This document shows, piece by piece, positions 9,392 to 18,277 of a stretch of DNA of 64,000 bases. A model generated the notes under the pieces. The model was not told the origin of the DNA. It ran no database searches and saw nothing but the letters and a program-made list of their open reading frames with translations. The stretch is from Bacillus sp. V5-8f (GTDB taxonomy: Bacteria > Bacillota > Bacilli > Bacillales > DSM-1321). The stretch's first letter is position 1. Each line of letters starts with the position of its first letter. The translations under genes were made by a program, and so were the position numbers. The stretch covers positions 248,001 through 312,000 of the forward strand of contig NZ_PGUW01000004.1 in NCBI RefSeq assembly GCF_002863565.1, written 5' to 3'.

Positions 9392-9994
9392 ATGGAAGAA
9401 AAAAGAAAAGTCATTTTAATAACCGATGGCGATGTGTATGCAAGGCGTGCAGTAGAACTTGCAGCAAGGGCGGCGGGTGGAAGGTGTATTTCATTGTCGC
9501 AGGGCAATCCATCTGTTCTGACAGGAGAAGAGATCGTTTCGCTCATCAAAAGCACACCACATGACCCGGTCCTGGTTATGTTTGATGACAGCGGCCTGGT
9601 GGGAGAGGGCTGCGGCGAGACGGCAATGCGGTATGTAGCAAATCATGAAGACATTGACGTTCTTGGCATAATTGCGGTTGCTTCCAATACAAGACATGGG
9701 GAATGGACGAGGGTCGATGTATGCATTGATCATAACGGACAGCTTACTCCTTACGGGGTGGACAAATACGGCACCCCTGAATATGAATTAGGGCGAATCA
9801 ACGGTGATACCGTATATTGTGTGGATGAGCTGCATGCCCCCATCGTGGTGGGTGTAGGGGATATCGGAAAAATGGCTGGAAAAGATGATTACCGAATCGG
9901 GGCACCCATCACAAAAATGGCAGTGGAAATCATTCTTGAAAGGAGCGGGTATCATGGTATCGGAAACCAAAACAGCAATGAAACCGATTCCTGA
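9392..9994 (+). CDS. spoVAEa: Stage V sporulation protein AE, soluble subunit (SpoVAEa)
   Basis: Hydrophilic SpoVA subunit of about 200 residues with no membrane segment; its exact role is unknown, but in related species it is encoded just before spoVAF. Recognisable stretches are [10 protein letters not shown] near the start, [19 protein letters not shown] in the middle, and [10 protein letters not shown] followed by GAPIT near the end. The ATG at 9392 follows GAAAGGAT at 9377-9384; the frame opens earlier at 9362. Its last 41 bases overlap the start of spoVAF. The genes normally between spoVAB and this one (spoVAC, spoVAD, spoVAEb) are absent here. Confidence 0.88.
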   Translation: MEEKRKVILITDGDVYARRAVELAARAAGGRCISLSQGNPSVLTGEEIVSLIKSTPHDPVLVMFDDSGLVGEGCGETAMRYVANHEDIDVLGIIAVASNTRHGEWTRVDVCIDHNGQLTPYGVDKYGTPEYELGRINGDTVYCVDELHAPIVVGVGDIGKMAGKDDYRIGAPITKMAVEIILERSGYHGIGNQNSNETDS

Positions 9995-11432
9995 CAGTGT
10001 CAGCGATGTAGAAACCTTCATGAAAGAGAGGGTAGGCCTTGGTGTCAGCTTCGACCTTGGAGTCCGTAAACTAAAGGTTCTAGGAAAAGATGTTCACGTG
10101 TATTATGTAACTGGTCTGCTCGAAGCTGGCGTTATGGTTGCGGTAGTTAAAAACATTATAGCCCTTAATAATCAGGATTTAAATACGACCAAGTTATATG
10201 ACATTTTAAAGAACAGAATCGTTCATCAGCAGGTTAAAGAAGTTGAGACGATAGACGAAATGGTTGACCAGGTTCTATCCGGGCTAATTGCGGTCGTGGT
10301 GGATGGCACCCCAAAAGTACTGATTGTAGATGTTAGAAGCTACCCTGGAAGAACACCCCAGGAGCCGGATACGGAAAAAACAATCCGCGGGGCCAGGGAT
10401 GGTTACACCGAGACCATCGTGGTAAATACAGCTTTGACAAGGCGGCGCATTAGAGACGAAAGATTACGATTTGAAATCACAAAAGTCGGAGAGAGGTCAA
10501 AAACAGATGTAGCAATTGGATATATAGAAGGCGTTGCCGATCCTGATCTTGTTGACACCATCCGGAAAGAATTAAAAAACATCGACATAGACGGGCTCAC
10601 TATGGCAGATAAGACAATAGAGGAATTCATTGTCCATCAAGGATATAATCCCTTTCCGCTTGTCCGTTATACAGAAAGGGCTGATGTAGCGGCCACGCAT
10701 TTATTGGAGGGGCACGTGATCATCATAGTGGATACTTCACCAAGCGTAATTATTACTCCGACCACAGTTTTTCATCATATGCAGCACGCGGAAGAATACA
10801 GGCAATCTCCTGCTGTAGGAACCATGATTAGATGGGTGCGTTTTGTCGGAATCTTCGCATCGTTATTTTTGCTTCCATTTTGGTTATTGTTTGCAATGGA
10901 TCCATCCTTTCTTCCTGAATCGCTGGAATTTATCGGGCCAAAGAAACAAACCAGCATACCGATAGTTGTCCAAATATTTATCGCTGATTTCGGGATGGAG
11001 TTTTTACGAATGGCAGCAATCCATACCCCGACCCCTCTCTCGACGGCGATGGGTTTAATCGCTGCAATTTTAATCGGCGAAATTGCAATAAATGTTGGCT
11101 TATTTGTACCGGAAGTAATCCTGTACGTTGCTGTGGCAACAATTGGGACGTATGCTACTCCAAGTCTTGAGCTTAGCATTGCAAACAAGATTGCAAGGCT
11201 GTTTTTGTTGGCTCTAACAGCTTTCTTCCACGCACCGGGATTAATCATCGGCATTACCGTTTTTATTCTATATTTGGCAGGTAAAAAAACCGTAAATACG
11301 CCATATCTATGGCCGCTTTTGCCATTCTATCCCAAAGCTTTTTCCCATATTCTATTCAGGCGACCGGTTCCGGGTTCGAGCATCAGGCCAAGCATTGTCC
11401 ATCCGTACGACAGGTACAGGCAGCCGAAGTAA
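9954..11432 (+). CDS. spoVAF: SpoVAF, GerA-family spore membrane protein
   Basis: Paralogue of germinant-receptor A subunits, encoded with SpoVA proteins and thought to act in the spore inner membrane during germination. The soluble N-terminal half ends in the family signature [13 protein letters not shown]; at least four membrane segments follow (about residues 290-450). The ATG at 9954 is preceded by AAAGGAGC and gives 492 residues, essentially the B. subtilis length; the frame is open further upstream only because it overlaps spoVAEa. lysA follows, as in B. subtilis. Confidence 0.92.
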   Translation: MVSETKTAMKPIPDSVSDVETFMKERVGLGVSFDLGVRKLKVLGKDVHVYYVTGLLEAGVMVAVVKNIIALNNQDLNTTKLYDILKNRIVHQQVKEVETIDEMVDQVLSGLIAVVVDGTPKVLIVDVRSYPGRTPQEPDTEKTIRGARDGYTETIVVNTALTRRRIRDERLRFEITKVGERSKTDVAIGYIEGVADPDLVDTIRKELKNIDIDGLTMADKTIEEFIVHQGYNPFPLVRYTERADVAATHLLEGHVIIIVDTSPSVIITPTTVFHHMQHAEEYRQSPAVGTMIRWVRFVGIFASLFLLPFWLLFAMDPSFLPESLEFIGPKKQTSIPIVVQIFIADFGMEFLRMAAIHTPTPLSTAMGLIAAILIGEIAINVGLFVPEVILYVAVATIGTYATPSLELSIANKIARLFLLALTAFFHAPGLIIGITVFILYLAGKKTVNTPYLWPLLPFYPKAFSHILFRRPVPGSSIRPSIVHPYDRYRQPK

Positions 11433-11535
11433 ACTTTATATTGATGTTACAAGAAACTTATGATAATTTATTATGAAGGATAAGCCAATATTAAATATGG
11501 GTATGACTGGCAATACGTTGAAATAGAAAAAAAAT

Positions 11536-11627
11536 ATGAGGCAGGCTCTAACAAATAAGGAATATCTCTGTTGCGGACAGTGTTCTTATATGGGTCCGCC
11601 TCATTTGTTTAGGGAGAAAAGCTCCTT
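11536..11627 (+). promoter_or_regulatory. Structured lysA leader / spoVAF terminator-like element
   Basis: ATGAGGC (11536-11542) pairs with GCCTCAT (11598-11604), enclosing weaker pairings (ATAAG with CTTAT) and an inner CTGT/ACAG hairpin. TTTGTTT follows the outer stem, then a second hairpin AGGGAG/CTCCTT (11611-11627). The block ends about 22 bases before the lysA start. It does not resemble a lysine riboswitch or a T-box. It may simply terminate spoVAF transcripts or may control lysA; the sequence does not decide. Confidence 0.5.
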
Positions 11628-11649
11628 ACCAGCGGAAGGGGAAATAGAC

Positions 11650-12972
11650 ATGCACTTTTACGGAACAGCAAATGTAAATGACAAGGGGCACCTTGAAATA
11701 GGCGGTGTCGATACGATGGAGCTCGCAGCCCATTTTGGGACACCTCTTTATGTATATGATGTTGAACTGATTCGAAACAGGGCAAGAGGCTTTAACAAGA
11801 CTTTTGAAAAGTTGGGGGTTAAAGCCCAGGTAGCTTATGCAAGTAAGGCTTTTTCGTCGATTGCCATGGTTCAGCTTGCAAAAGAAGAAGGCTTATCGTT
11901 AGATGTTGTCTCCGGAGGGGAATTGTATACGGCATTAAAGGCTGACTTTCCAAAGGAACGAATTCATTTCCATGGCAATAATAAAAGTGTTGAAGAACTA
12001 GAAATGGCTCTGGACCATGAAATAGGCTGTATCGTCGTGGACAATTTTTCAGAACTTTCCCTCCTTGAAGGGTTATGCGCTGCAAGAAGGCAATCTATTC
12101 AAATTCTGCTCCGGGTTACACCTGGAATAGAAGCGCATACTCATGATTATATTTTGACAGGCCAGGAGGATTCCAAGTTCGGATTTGACCTTTTAAACGG
12201 GCAAGCGGAACGCGCTCTAAATCAGGCGCTTCAAAGCGATTGGATTGAAGTGCTTGGACTGCACTGCCACATCGGCTCACAGATTTTTGAAACAACCGGT
12301 TTTATTCTGGCAGCAAGAAAAATAATCTCTCAATTAAAAAACTGGCACGCATCCTTTGGCTTCCAGCCGAGCGTACTTAACCTTGGCGGCGGATTTGGAA
12401 TCCGTTATACGGAAGAAGATACACCGCTCCCAGCATCTGTTTATGTGGAGGAAATTGTGAAGGAAGTCAAGAATCAGCTTGAGGATTCCCAATTGGCTAT
12501 GCCTGAGATCTGGATTGAACCCGGCCGGTCCCTTGTTGGTGATGCTGGAACTACCCTTTATAAAGTAGGCTCTGAAAAAGAGGTTCCGGATATCAGAAAA
12601 TATCTTGCTGTTGATGGGGGCATGAGCGACAATATCCGTCCGGCATTATACGATGCCAAGTATGAAGCGGTTTTAGCGAACAGGCCGTTAGAAAAGCCGG
12701 AAGAAACAGTGTCCATTGCCGGGAAGTGCTGTGAAAGCGGAGATATGCTGATTTGGGATCTGCCTCTTCCAAAGGCAGACCGCGGAGATATTTTGGCTGT
12801 TTTTTGTACAGGGGCATATGGCTATTCAATGTCGAATAATTATAACCGGATCCCAAGGCCTGCTGTCGTTTTTGTAGAAAACGGCGAAGCAAGGCTGGTT
12901 ATCAAGCGGGAAACATACGAGGACCTCATCCAGTTTGATGTCCCATTACAGGAAGCCATCAAAACTAAGTAA
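11650..12972 (+). CDS. lysA: Diaminopimelate decarboxylase
   Basis: Pyridoxal-phosphate enzyme converting meso-diaminopimelate to lysine, the last step of lysine synthesis. Fold type III motifs are present: AYASKAFSS with the PLP lysine, SGGEL, LGLHCHIGSQ, LNLGGGFGI, EPGRSLVG and the partner-site CCESGD. The upstream frame to 11536 lies in the leader; the ATG at 11650 (MHFYGTAN) matches the family start and gives 440 residues. It is flanked by the structured leader and a strong bidirectional terminator, so it is probably monocistronic. Confidence 0.96.
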   Translation: MHFYGTANVNDKGHLEIGGVDTMELAAHFGTPLYVYDVELIRNRARGFNKTFEKLGVKAQVAYASKAFSSIAMVQLAKEEGLSLDVVSGGELYTALKADFPKERIHFHGNNKSVEELEMALDHEIGCIVVDNFSELSLLEGLCAARRQSIQILLRVTPGIEAHTHDYILTGQEDSKFGFDLLNGQAERALNQALQSDWIEVLGLHCHIGSQIFETTGFILAARKIISQLKNWHASFGFQPSVLNLGGGFGIRYTEEDTPLPASVYVEEIVKEVKNQLEDSQLAMPEIWIEPGRSLVGDAGTTLYKVGSEKEVPDIRKYLAVDGGMSDNIRPALYDAKYEAVLANRPLEKPEETVSIAGKCCESGDMLIWDLPLPKADRGDILAVFCTGAYGYSMSNNYNRIPRPAVVFVENGEARLVIKRETYEDLIQFDVPLQEAIKTK

Positions 12973-12979
12973 TTAGTAA

Positions 12980-13014
12980 AAAAGCGGAACCAGGATATTC
13001 TGGTTCCGCTTTTT
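12980..13014. terminator. Bidirectional terminator between lysA and ypuA
   Basis: 14-bp arms AAAAGCGGAACCAG and CTGGTTCCGCTTTT with A-run and T-run on the two sides. It serves lysA on the plus strand and the convergent ypuA on the minus strand. Confidence 0.93.
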
Positions 13015-13042
13015 TATAAAATTCCTTTATAAAGATTACATC

Positions 13043-13918
13043 TTAAGAAAACAATGCTTTGATTGCATCGATCAAACTTCCGAAGAACTCTTTTAGTTTA
13101 TCAAGGAATGTCTGGCCTTCTTCTGATTGCAGAAAGGTTGTCAATTTTTCTTTTGCCTTATCTAGTTGGTCCCCAACCTGGTTCCAGTCGATATTCAAGT
13201 CCTTTAGTTTATTGAATAAATCTACTAAACTTTGAATTTGTGCATCAGTAAGCGTAATGCCGAGGTCTTTTGCCGATGTTTCAATGATATCGCGGACCTC
13301 TGCTTCTGTTTCAGGCGGGTTTTCTGCCATATTTTCCTTTATCTTTGTCATTAGCGCCGCTGCTTGGTCAGAACCGACTTCGTCACCCAGCTTTGCTGTT
13401 TTAACCATTTCTTCATTGGCAGCCTGTTTTACATCCTCGGGAATCGCTTTGTCAGATGAAACTTCATAGGCTTTAATAATCCCTGTCAGGGCAGCTGTAC
13501 CGGACACTGAGACCGGGGCAGTGATATATATGGAAGCATTTTTTACACCAGCTGTGGCCAGCGCATTTATATACATTTCTTCCGTTACCCAGTTGATATT
13601 CTTTGTTTGGACTTTAAGCCCTGTTCCTGAATCTTCATGTGTGATGGCAGATGATGAAATAGCCTTAGTCCCGATCAAACGTTTTGGAATATGATTCCCA
13701 AGATATTGATGTTCTTCTGCATTTGTAACAGTAAGGATTTCTACTCCTTCAGGAGCATTCATCTCGGCAAGAAGCGCCCGCTTTTGTTCCTCGGTCAAAT
13801 TTTGGCCCAATGTAACGGTCATATCTCCAACAGCAGCATCAGCAAACGCCGTAATTGGCAGTGTAAAACTTACTAAGAGGGATAGGATCATCCAAGTTTT
13901 TATTAGTTTAGTTTTCAT
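13043..13918 (-). CDS. ypuA: DUF1002 exported protein (YpuA-like)
   Basis: Protein of unknown function, probably secreted. The ATG at 13918 follows AGGAGGAG and opens with a signal peptide (KTKLIKTW, a hydrophobic core, then AFADA at about residue 25). The mature part starts VGDMTVTLGQNLTEEQK and holds the DUF1002 region, with an amphipathic helical C-terminus rich in K/D/L. A longer frame runs back to 13996 but lacks a ribosome site. The 291 residues match the B. subtilis length. It is transcribed toward lysA. The family is linked to envelope stress in other bacilli; that role is inference here. Confidence 0.82.
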   Translation of the reverse strand: MKTKLIKTWMILSLLVSFTLPITAFADAAVGDMTVTLGQNLTEEQKRALLAEMNAPEGVEILTVTNAEEHQYLGNHIPKRLIGTKAISSSAITHEDSGTGLKVQTKNINWVTEEMYINALATAGVKNASIYITAPVSVSGTAALTGIIKAYEVSSDKAIPEDVKQAANEEMVKTAKLGDEVGSDQAAALMTKIKENMAENPPETEAEVRDIIETSAKDLGITLTDAQIQSLVDLFNKLKDLNIDWNQVGDQLDKAKEKLTTFLQSEEGQTFLDKLKEFFGSLIDAIKALFS

Positions 13919-14395
13919 ATTTCTCCTCCTTATTACTATAAGACGAAAACTGTTTACAAAAAGATTCATACTTTTTAATTTAAGAAGATGCCCCACTAGA
14001 ACAGTATAATCAGATTGCCCCCCAGTTTCAAAAATTTTTTTCAGTTACGCTACTGTATAAGGCAATTTAAAAGGTGAATCGTTCCTTTATAATCGTGATT
14101 TGTCAGAAATGGGGAATGTATTGTAGAATATAACATTATACAAGAAAACGCTTCAGCAAATGATAGATTACTAGAAGAATCGTGAGGAACATACCGGTTA
14201 AAGCGGTATTGAAACGGAAACACTAATTCTGTATGATAGTAATTGGATCCACTTATACTTAGACTCACAGGAAGTGGGTCACACAGGCGTTGCTACAGGA
14301 CGTAGCGATTTAGCCTGTGTTCTGCTTTATACAAGGAAGAAAGTTAATACTTCCTTCCCAAAAATAAGACGGTCTTTTGTAACGAGGGATAACAT
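13919..14395. other. Gene-free interval between ypuA and ribT
   Basis: About 475 bases with no credible coding frame. The ypuA promoter should lie at its left end and the ribT promoter at its right end, but neither is clear. The only strong structure is the hairpin at 14281-14320. A second weak hairpin AAGGAAG/CTTCCTT lies near 14333-14356. Confidence 0.6.
14281..14320 (+). repeat. Two-tier hairpin upstream of ribT
   Basis: Outer arms ACACAGGC (14281-14288) and GCCTGTGT (14313-14320); inner arms GCTAC (14292-14296) and GTAGC (14302-14306) around AGGAC. All arms pair perfectly. The tail TCTGCTTTAT is too poor in T for a classical terminator. About 75 bases separate it from ribT. Confidence 0.6.
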
Positions 14396-14761
14396 ATGTT
14401 AATTAAATACAAAAAAAGCTATGAAAAAATTGCAATGGGCCTGTTATCATTTATGCCCACTGAAAAAGATATCAAAAAACTTCAGCAAACAATGAAATCT
14501 TATGAAAATGAAGAAAATATGCATCTCTTTTTATGGAAGGACGAAGATATTATCGGCCTAATAGGAGTGAGGGGGGACGACAGTCAGCATTTGACTATTC
14601 AACATATTTCGGTCAACCCGTCATTCCGCCAGCAAGGTGTCGGCAAACGAATGATAAAGGCTCTTAAGGAGCTGTATCCAGATAAAGAATTAAAGCCGAA
14701 TGAATATACAGCCCCATTCATGGATCATTGTGATTGGGAGCACAGTGAAGATTTACAATAA
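14396..14761 (+). CDS. ribT: GNAT-family N-acetyltransferase RibT
   Basis: Small acetyltransferase-fold protein, 121 residues, whose substrate is not established. The GNAT acetyl-CoA loop is seen as QQGVGKRM after the beta-strand ISVNPSF. The N-terminal stretch KKSYEKIAMGLLSFMP is highly characteristic of RibT. In B. subtilis ribT is the last gene of the riboflavin operon. Here no ribD, ribE, ribBA or ribH gene precedes it, so it stands alone. It is convergent with ypuF across a shared hairpin. Confidence 0.88.
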   Translation: MLIKYKKSYEKIAMGLLSFMPTEKDIKKLQQTMKSYENEENMHLFLWKDEDIIGLIGVRGDDSQHLTIQHISVNPSFRQQGVGKRMIKALKELYPDKELKPNEYTAPFMDHCDWEHSEDLQ

Positions 14762-14792
14762 GTTCAAATGGAACTAGTGGAAAAATATGGTA

Positions 14793-14819
14793 AACCTTAT
14801 TCCGACGAGGAATAAGGTT
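14793..14819. terminator. Hairpin between convergent ribT and ypuF
   Basis: Perfect 11-bp arms AACCTTATTCC and GGAATAAGGTT around GACGA. It abuts the ypuF stop and lies 31 bases past ribT. The T-run is weak on both strands. Confidence 0.65.
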
Positions 14820-14820
14820 C

Positions 14821-15357
14821 TTACGTTTTGCGGGCATTGCCACGATGCCTTATGGACAACTGATGTTCCCGTTCCTGGATGACATCGCTCCGGTCACGCA
14901 GGGAATGCCTGTTCACAAGCTGCGTATTGGCCAAGTCACTTTTTGAACGCCAAGGAATTCGCCGTTCCACACACATTTTTTTACAAGTTTCAATTAAAGC
15001 TGGCTCAATTAGAGGAAGATCAATGCTTTCATAATCAGCCTTGATGTTCATTCGATCTATCGTTTCAAAGAGCAATATTAGCATATCCTTGTGATTCATG
15101 CCCAGGTTCATTATTTCCGTAGGTTTCTTTTCTAGTATTGAAACTGCCTTTTTCATCGTTTTTAAAGCGCCCTTCACGTTCCTCCTCCTATAATGATAGA
15201 AAGAGACGGCAACCTGGATCAGTCCCACCCAATGCGATTCCCGTTCTCCTGGCGCAGCCTCTTTCCAGTACTCTTCCAAAACCTCATGGCATTCAAAGTA
15301 ATCTCGGTCTCCATGAAAATGGACCAAGTATAATAAATATGGACCGGGATAGTTCAA
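14821..15357 (-). CDS. ypuF: DUF309 domain protein (YpuF-like)
   Basis: Uncharacterised helical protein of 178 residues. The DUF309 signature is clear near the start: FHGDRDYFECHEVLEEYWK, with the HEVLE metal-type motif, followed by WVGLIQVAVSFYHYRRRN. Translation begins at TTG 15357 behind AAAGGAGC at a spacing of about nine. It is divergent from scpA. In B. subtilis ypuF lies between ribT and scpA; the strand differs here. Function is unknown. Confidence 0.82.
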   Translation of the reverse strand: MNYPGPYLLYLVHFHGDRDYFECHEVLEEYWKEAAPGERESHWVGLIQVAVSFYHYRRRNVKGALKTMKKAVSILEKKPTEIMNLGMNHKDMLILLFETIDRMNIKADYESIDLPLIEPALIETCKKMCVERRIPWRSKSDLANTQLVNRHSLRDRSDVIQEREHQLSIRHRGNARKT

Positions 15358-15761
15358 ATATTACCAGCTCCTTTTCTTATGTAGACAACATTGTAACATA
15401 TTCAGACTGCTACACTAATCCTCTCTTGTTCCCTTATTCACAAAAGACTGACATCTCTTTGTCAGCAACCATCTGATTCCTGCGCAAAAACCAAGGTCCC
15501 AACTAAACAAGAAAAATCAATAATACGAAGATCAAACACGCGGTTGTTAAAAGTTTATCCACTATAGAGGCTCTTTCGTTCTCAATATTTTTCAACTGCA
15601 TTCTCAAATTATGATAAAGTGCAAAAAAGTGTTTTTAGAAAATATTTGCGGCCTTAAATAGGGGGATACCTATTGGATAAGTTCCTGCAATCCACTATAC
15701 TATGAATAGCCGCCAAATCTAGCAGGCAAAAGCAATATTGAATATAGCGGGGTTTTATATT
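15358..15761. other. Divergent spacer between ypuF and scpA
   Basis: About 400 bases. The right end holds a good sigma-A promoter for scpA (15673-15701). The left end should hold the ypuF promoter, which I could not place. No RNA structure or coding remnant stands out. Confidence 0.5.
15673..15701 (+). promoter_or_regulatory. Sigma-A promoter of scpA-scpB
   Basis: TTGGAT at 15673-15678, 17-base spacer, TATACT at 15696-15701. The scpA start is 61 bases downstream. Confidence 0.65.
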
Positions 15762-16529
15762 ATGTACAAAATTAAAATTGATGCATTTGAAGGGCCGATG
15801 GATCTGCTCCTTCATTTGATCAATCGCCTGGAGATAGATATATACGATATCCCAATGGCTGAAATCACCGAACAATATGTTGGATATATACATGCCATGA
15901 AAGAGCTGGAATTGGATGTAGCGAGTGAGTACCTGGTTATGGCCGCGACATTGGTTGCCATAAAAAGCAAGATGCTCCTTCCAAAACACGAAGAGGATTT
16001 CCATGAAGATAATGGAGAAGGATTTGGATATGAAGAGGATCCAAGGGACGAGCTAGTGGAAAAGCTGCTGGAATACCGGAAGTACAAAAATGCAGCCCAT
16101 GAATTTAAGGCTCTAGAAGAAGAGCGGAATCTTGTCTTTACTAAGCCGCCAAGCGACTTATCCGAATTTTCACAGGCCGATGACTCCGCGAGGGTCGATT
16201 TAAACATCAGCCTTTATGACATGCTCGGGGCCTTTCAAAAGCTTCTCCGCCGTCAAAAATTACAAAAACCCTTATTTACCAAAGTTGCACGCCAGGAAAT
16301 TTCAATTGAAAAACGCATGAATGAAATTGTGGCCGACCTGAGGGCATTCGGCGGGAGAAAAGCCTTCTTTGAATTATTTCCAAATCCTGATAAAGAACAT
16401 ATAGTGGTTACCTTTCTTGCAGTTCTTGAATTGATGAAGCTGGGTGAGATTTATGTGGATCAGGCAGGCAATTTTTCAGAAATATTTGTTGCAGCTAAGG
16501 ATGGTGTAGAAGCAGTTGGAAGTTATTAA
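15762..16529 (+). CDS. scpA: Segregation and condensation protein A
   Basis: Kleisin subunit that bridges SMC heads in the chromosome-organising SMC-ScpAB complex. The N-terminal SMC-neck-binding region opens with [15 protein letters not shown], the family signature. A central acidic segment and the C-terminal winged helix ([21 protein letters not shown]) follow. The ATG at 15762 has a weak GCGGGG site. The protein is 255 residues. It overlaps scpB by 14 bases, so the partners are translationally coupled. Confidence 0.95.
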   Translation: MYKIKIDAFEGPMDLLLHLINRLEIDIYDIPMAEITEQYVGYIHAMKELELDVASEYLVMAATLVAIKSKMLLPKHEEDFHEDNGEGFGYEEDPRDELVEKLLEYRKYKNAAHEFKALEEERNLVFTKPPSDLSEFSQADDSARVDLNISLYDMLGAFQKLLRRQKLQKPLFTKVARQEISIEKRMNEIVADLRAFGGRKAFFELFPNPDKEHIVVTFLAVLELMKLGEIYVDQAGNFSEIFVAAKDGVEAVGSY

Positions 16530-17097
16530 TTGGAAAAGCATCCTAGAGGCGTTGCTTTTTGCCGCCGGAGATGAGGGGCTTTCCCCGAAGCAAATTTCGA
16601 CGGTCCTTGACATCACTGAAATACAGGCCGTCGATATCGTTGAGTCATTAAAGGCCGATTATGAAGATGATACCCGGGGAATACACCTGTTGGAAATAGC
16701 CGGAGTGTATCAGCTTGCCACCAAAAAGGAGCATTCTGCTTATTTGAAACGACTGGTAGAAGCCCCTGGCGCTCACGGTTTGTCGCAGGCGGCGCTGGAA
16801 ACATTGGCAATCATCGCCTATAGACAGCCCATTACCAGGGCAGAGATAGAGGAAATCAGGGGTGTGAAAACAGAGCGGCCCCTTTCTACACTTGTTTCAA
16901 AGGTTTTGGTAAAAGAAGTCGGCCGTGCGGAAGGCTCGGGCAGGGCATATCTTTACGGTACAACAAAGGAATTTTTGGATTACTTCGGGCTTAATTCCTT
17001 GGATGAGCTTCCACCACTGTCGGAAAATGGCGAGGAAGGCTACGAGCAGGAGGAAGCCGACCTCTTTTTCGGGAAATTCCAAGACACAATCGAATAA
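16516..17097 (+). CDS. scpB: Segregation and condensation protein B
   Basis: Dimeric winged-helix partner of ScpA in the SMC complex. The 193-residue protein shows the expected helices and the conserved [20 protein letters not shown] and [12 protein letters not shown] stretches. The C-terminal tail is acidic. Translation starts at TTG 16516, inside the end of scpA, with AAGGATGG upstream at a good distance; the preceding in-frame codon choices are blocked by a stop. Assignment is secure. Confidence 0.94.
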   Translation: MEVINWKSILEALLFAAGDEGLSPKQISTVLDITEIQAVDIVESLKADYEDDTRGIHLLEIAGVYQLATKKEHSAYLKRLVEAPGAHGLSQAALETLAIIAYRQPITRAEIEEIRGVKTERPLSTLVSKVLVKEVGRAEGSGRAYLYGTTKEFLDYFGLNSLDELPPLSENGEEGYEQEEADLFFGKFQDTIE

Positions 17098-17161
17098 CAA
17101 TTTATTCAGAATTGTGATAATATACTAATAACAATATTTCTTCATTTTCGGAGGGATTGCA

Positions 17162-17572
17162 TTGGTTATTAGAGAATGCAAGGGTTATGAGCTAGAAAAA
17201 GCGCAGTCCAATTCCCCGGAAGATTTTTTTAACCGGTCAACCGTAACCTACATAGAGGATGGTGAAGAGAAAACACTCCACGTATTATATGTACGTTATT
17301 TTGATGAATTTATAAATGAATTCACACCTTATTCTGGAAATCCACTTTTTTCAACCGCTGGAAGGCTGATCTTTTTATATGATATTGTAGCCTTGGTTTG
17401 CCTGGTGAAAAACCCTGGGTTCAAATCCAGGAGGCGGGCATTCATCAATTCTAAGCAGGAGTTCATTTCTTATTTTAATGGGGTGGATCTCGGGAAGCTG
17501 CCGGAAGTGTTTGAATCACTCGGACAGCATAAAGAATTTAGGCTGGTTCCCGGTTTTGCTTTCACATCTTGA
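17162..17572 (+). CDS. Uncharacterised 136-residue protein between scpB and ypuI
   Basis: I do not recognise the family. The frame starts at TTG 17162, six bases after GGAGGG (17150-17155), and runs for 136 codons with codon use like its neighbours. The predicted protein is soluble: no signal peptide, one hydrophobic stretch (LIFLYDIVALVCLV, about 76-89) that could be a buried helix or a weak membrane segment. It ends 34 bases before ypuI, in the same direction, so it probably belongs to a scpA-scpB-this gene-ypuI unit. Conservation of the whole frame and a strong ribosome site make it a real gene. No function is proposed. Confidence 0.75.
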   Translation: MVIRECKGYELEKAQSNSPEDFFNRSTVTYIEDGEEKTLHVLYVRYFDEFINEFTPYSGNPLFSTAGRLIFLYDIVALVCLVKNPGFKSRRRAFINSKQEFISYFNGVDLGKLPEVFESLGQHKEFRLVPGFAFTS

Positions 17573-17605
17573 CCAATTTACCAAGATCTTAAGGAGGGTT
17601 TTCGG

Positions 17606-18094
17606 TTGGGGAATTTAATTGTTAAATCTCAGCTTGAGGACGTAAGGAGTTTTTTAGCAGACACGGTTGATAGGCTGGAGAATTTCTTAAATGAGACGAC
17701 CTACTCGAAACTTCAGCAAGAAAAAAGCGGTGAGGAACATTACTATAAAGGGCTGTTATCAAGCATTAGAAGACTGCTTGTATATTGTGAAGAGGGTTTG
17801 GAAGCATGCCAAATTGTCCTGAAAAATGAAATGTTCAACAAAGCGGCAGCCGAAAAAACTTTGTACAGGATTTACCATCAATGCATCGAAGAATACTTTG
17901 CTCCAAAGTCTGACCGCTGGTATGAAGACAGCCGCAGTGCCTATACCGGAAAAAACTCCATTAAATTTCATTCCGAGGTACCCGAAAGCATTACGGCCTT
18001 ACTAAAGGATCTCGAAGCAGGTTTCCAGGCTATGCGTGAAGATCTGGCATTCTATGAAACAGATTACCGTACGAAAATGATGCAATCTAAATAA
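17606..18094 (+). CDS. ypuI: DUF3907 protein (YpuI-like)
   Basis: Uncharacterised protein conserved in Bacillus next to scpAB. The family pattern is easily seen: DRLENFLNETT near the start, EYFAPKSDRWYEDSRSAYTG in the middle and a C-terminal REDLAFYETDYRTKM. Translation begins at TTG 17606 behind AAGGAGGG (17591-17598). The 162 residues are predicted helical and soluble. A terminator follows directly. Function is unknown. Confidence 0.85.
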   Translation: MGNLIVKSQLEDVRSFLADTVDRLENFLNETTYSKLQQEKSGEEHYYKGLLSSIRRLLVYCEEGLEACQIVLKNEMFNKAAAEKTLYRIYHQCIEEYFAPKSDRWYEDSRSAYTGKNSIKFHSEVPESITALLKDLEAGFQAMREDLAFYETDYRTKMMQSK

Positions 18095-18103
18095 TTTTGT
18101 GAG

Positions 18104-18132
18104 AGACGGACTGACAGCATCCGTCTTTTTTT
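18104..18132 (+). terminator. Terminator after ypuI
   Basis: Arms AGACGGA and TCCGTCT around CTGACAGCA, followed by a T-run. Confidence 0.88.
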
Positions 18133-18277
18133 CTTGCTAGGAAAACTTCACTCTTGCTTCTTTTTTTCATAAGATACAATGTTTTACCAATTGTATGGGC
18201 TCTCGAATGTTGACACTTAACGGGTGAGCAGCATGGAGGAAGACCGGATATGAGAAAAAGGGACGGGAGGAAAGGAA

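Noticed and set aside
11433..11650. Lysine riboswitch upstream of lysA
   Set aside because: The conserved L-box blocks are absent; only an unrelated hairpin structure is present.
14148..14165. Catabolite-repression (cre) site AGAAAACGCTTCAG
   Set aside because: The centre matches but the outer bases do not fit TGNAANCGNTNNCA.
14050..14268. 72-codon minus-strand frame upstream of ribT
   Set aside because: No ribosome site and random-looking composition; treated as non-coding.
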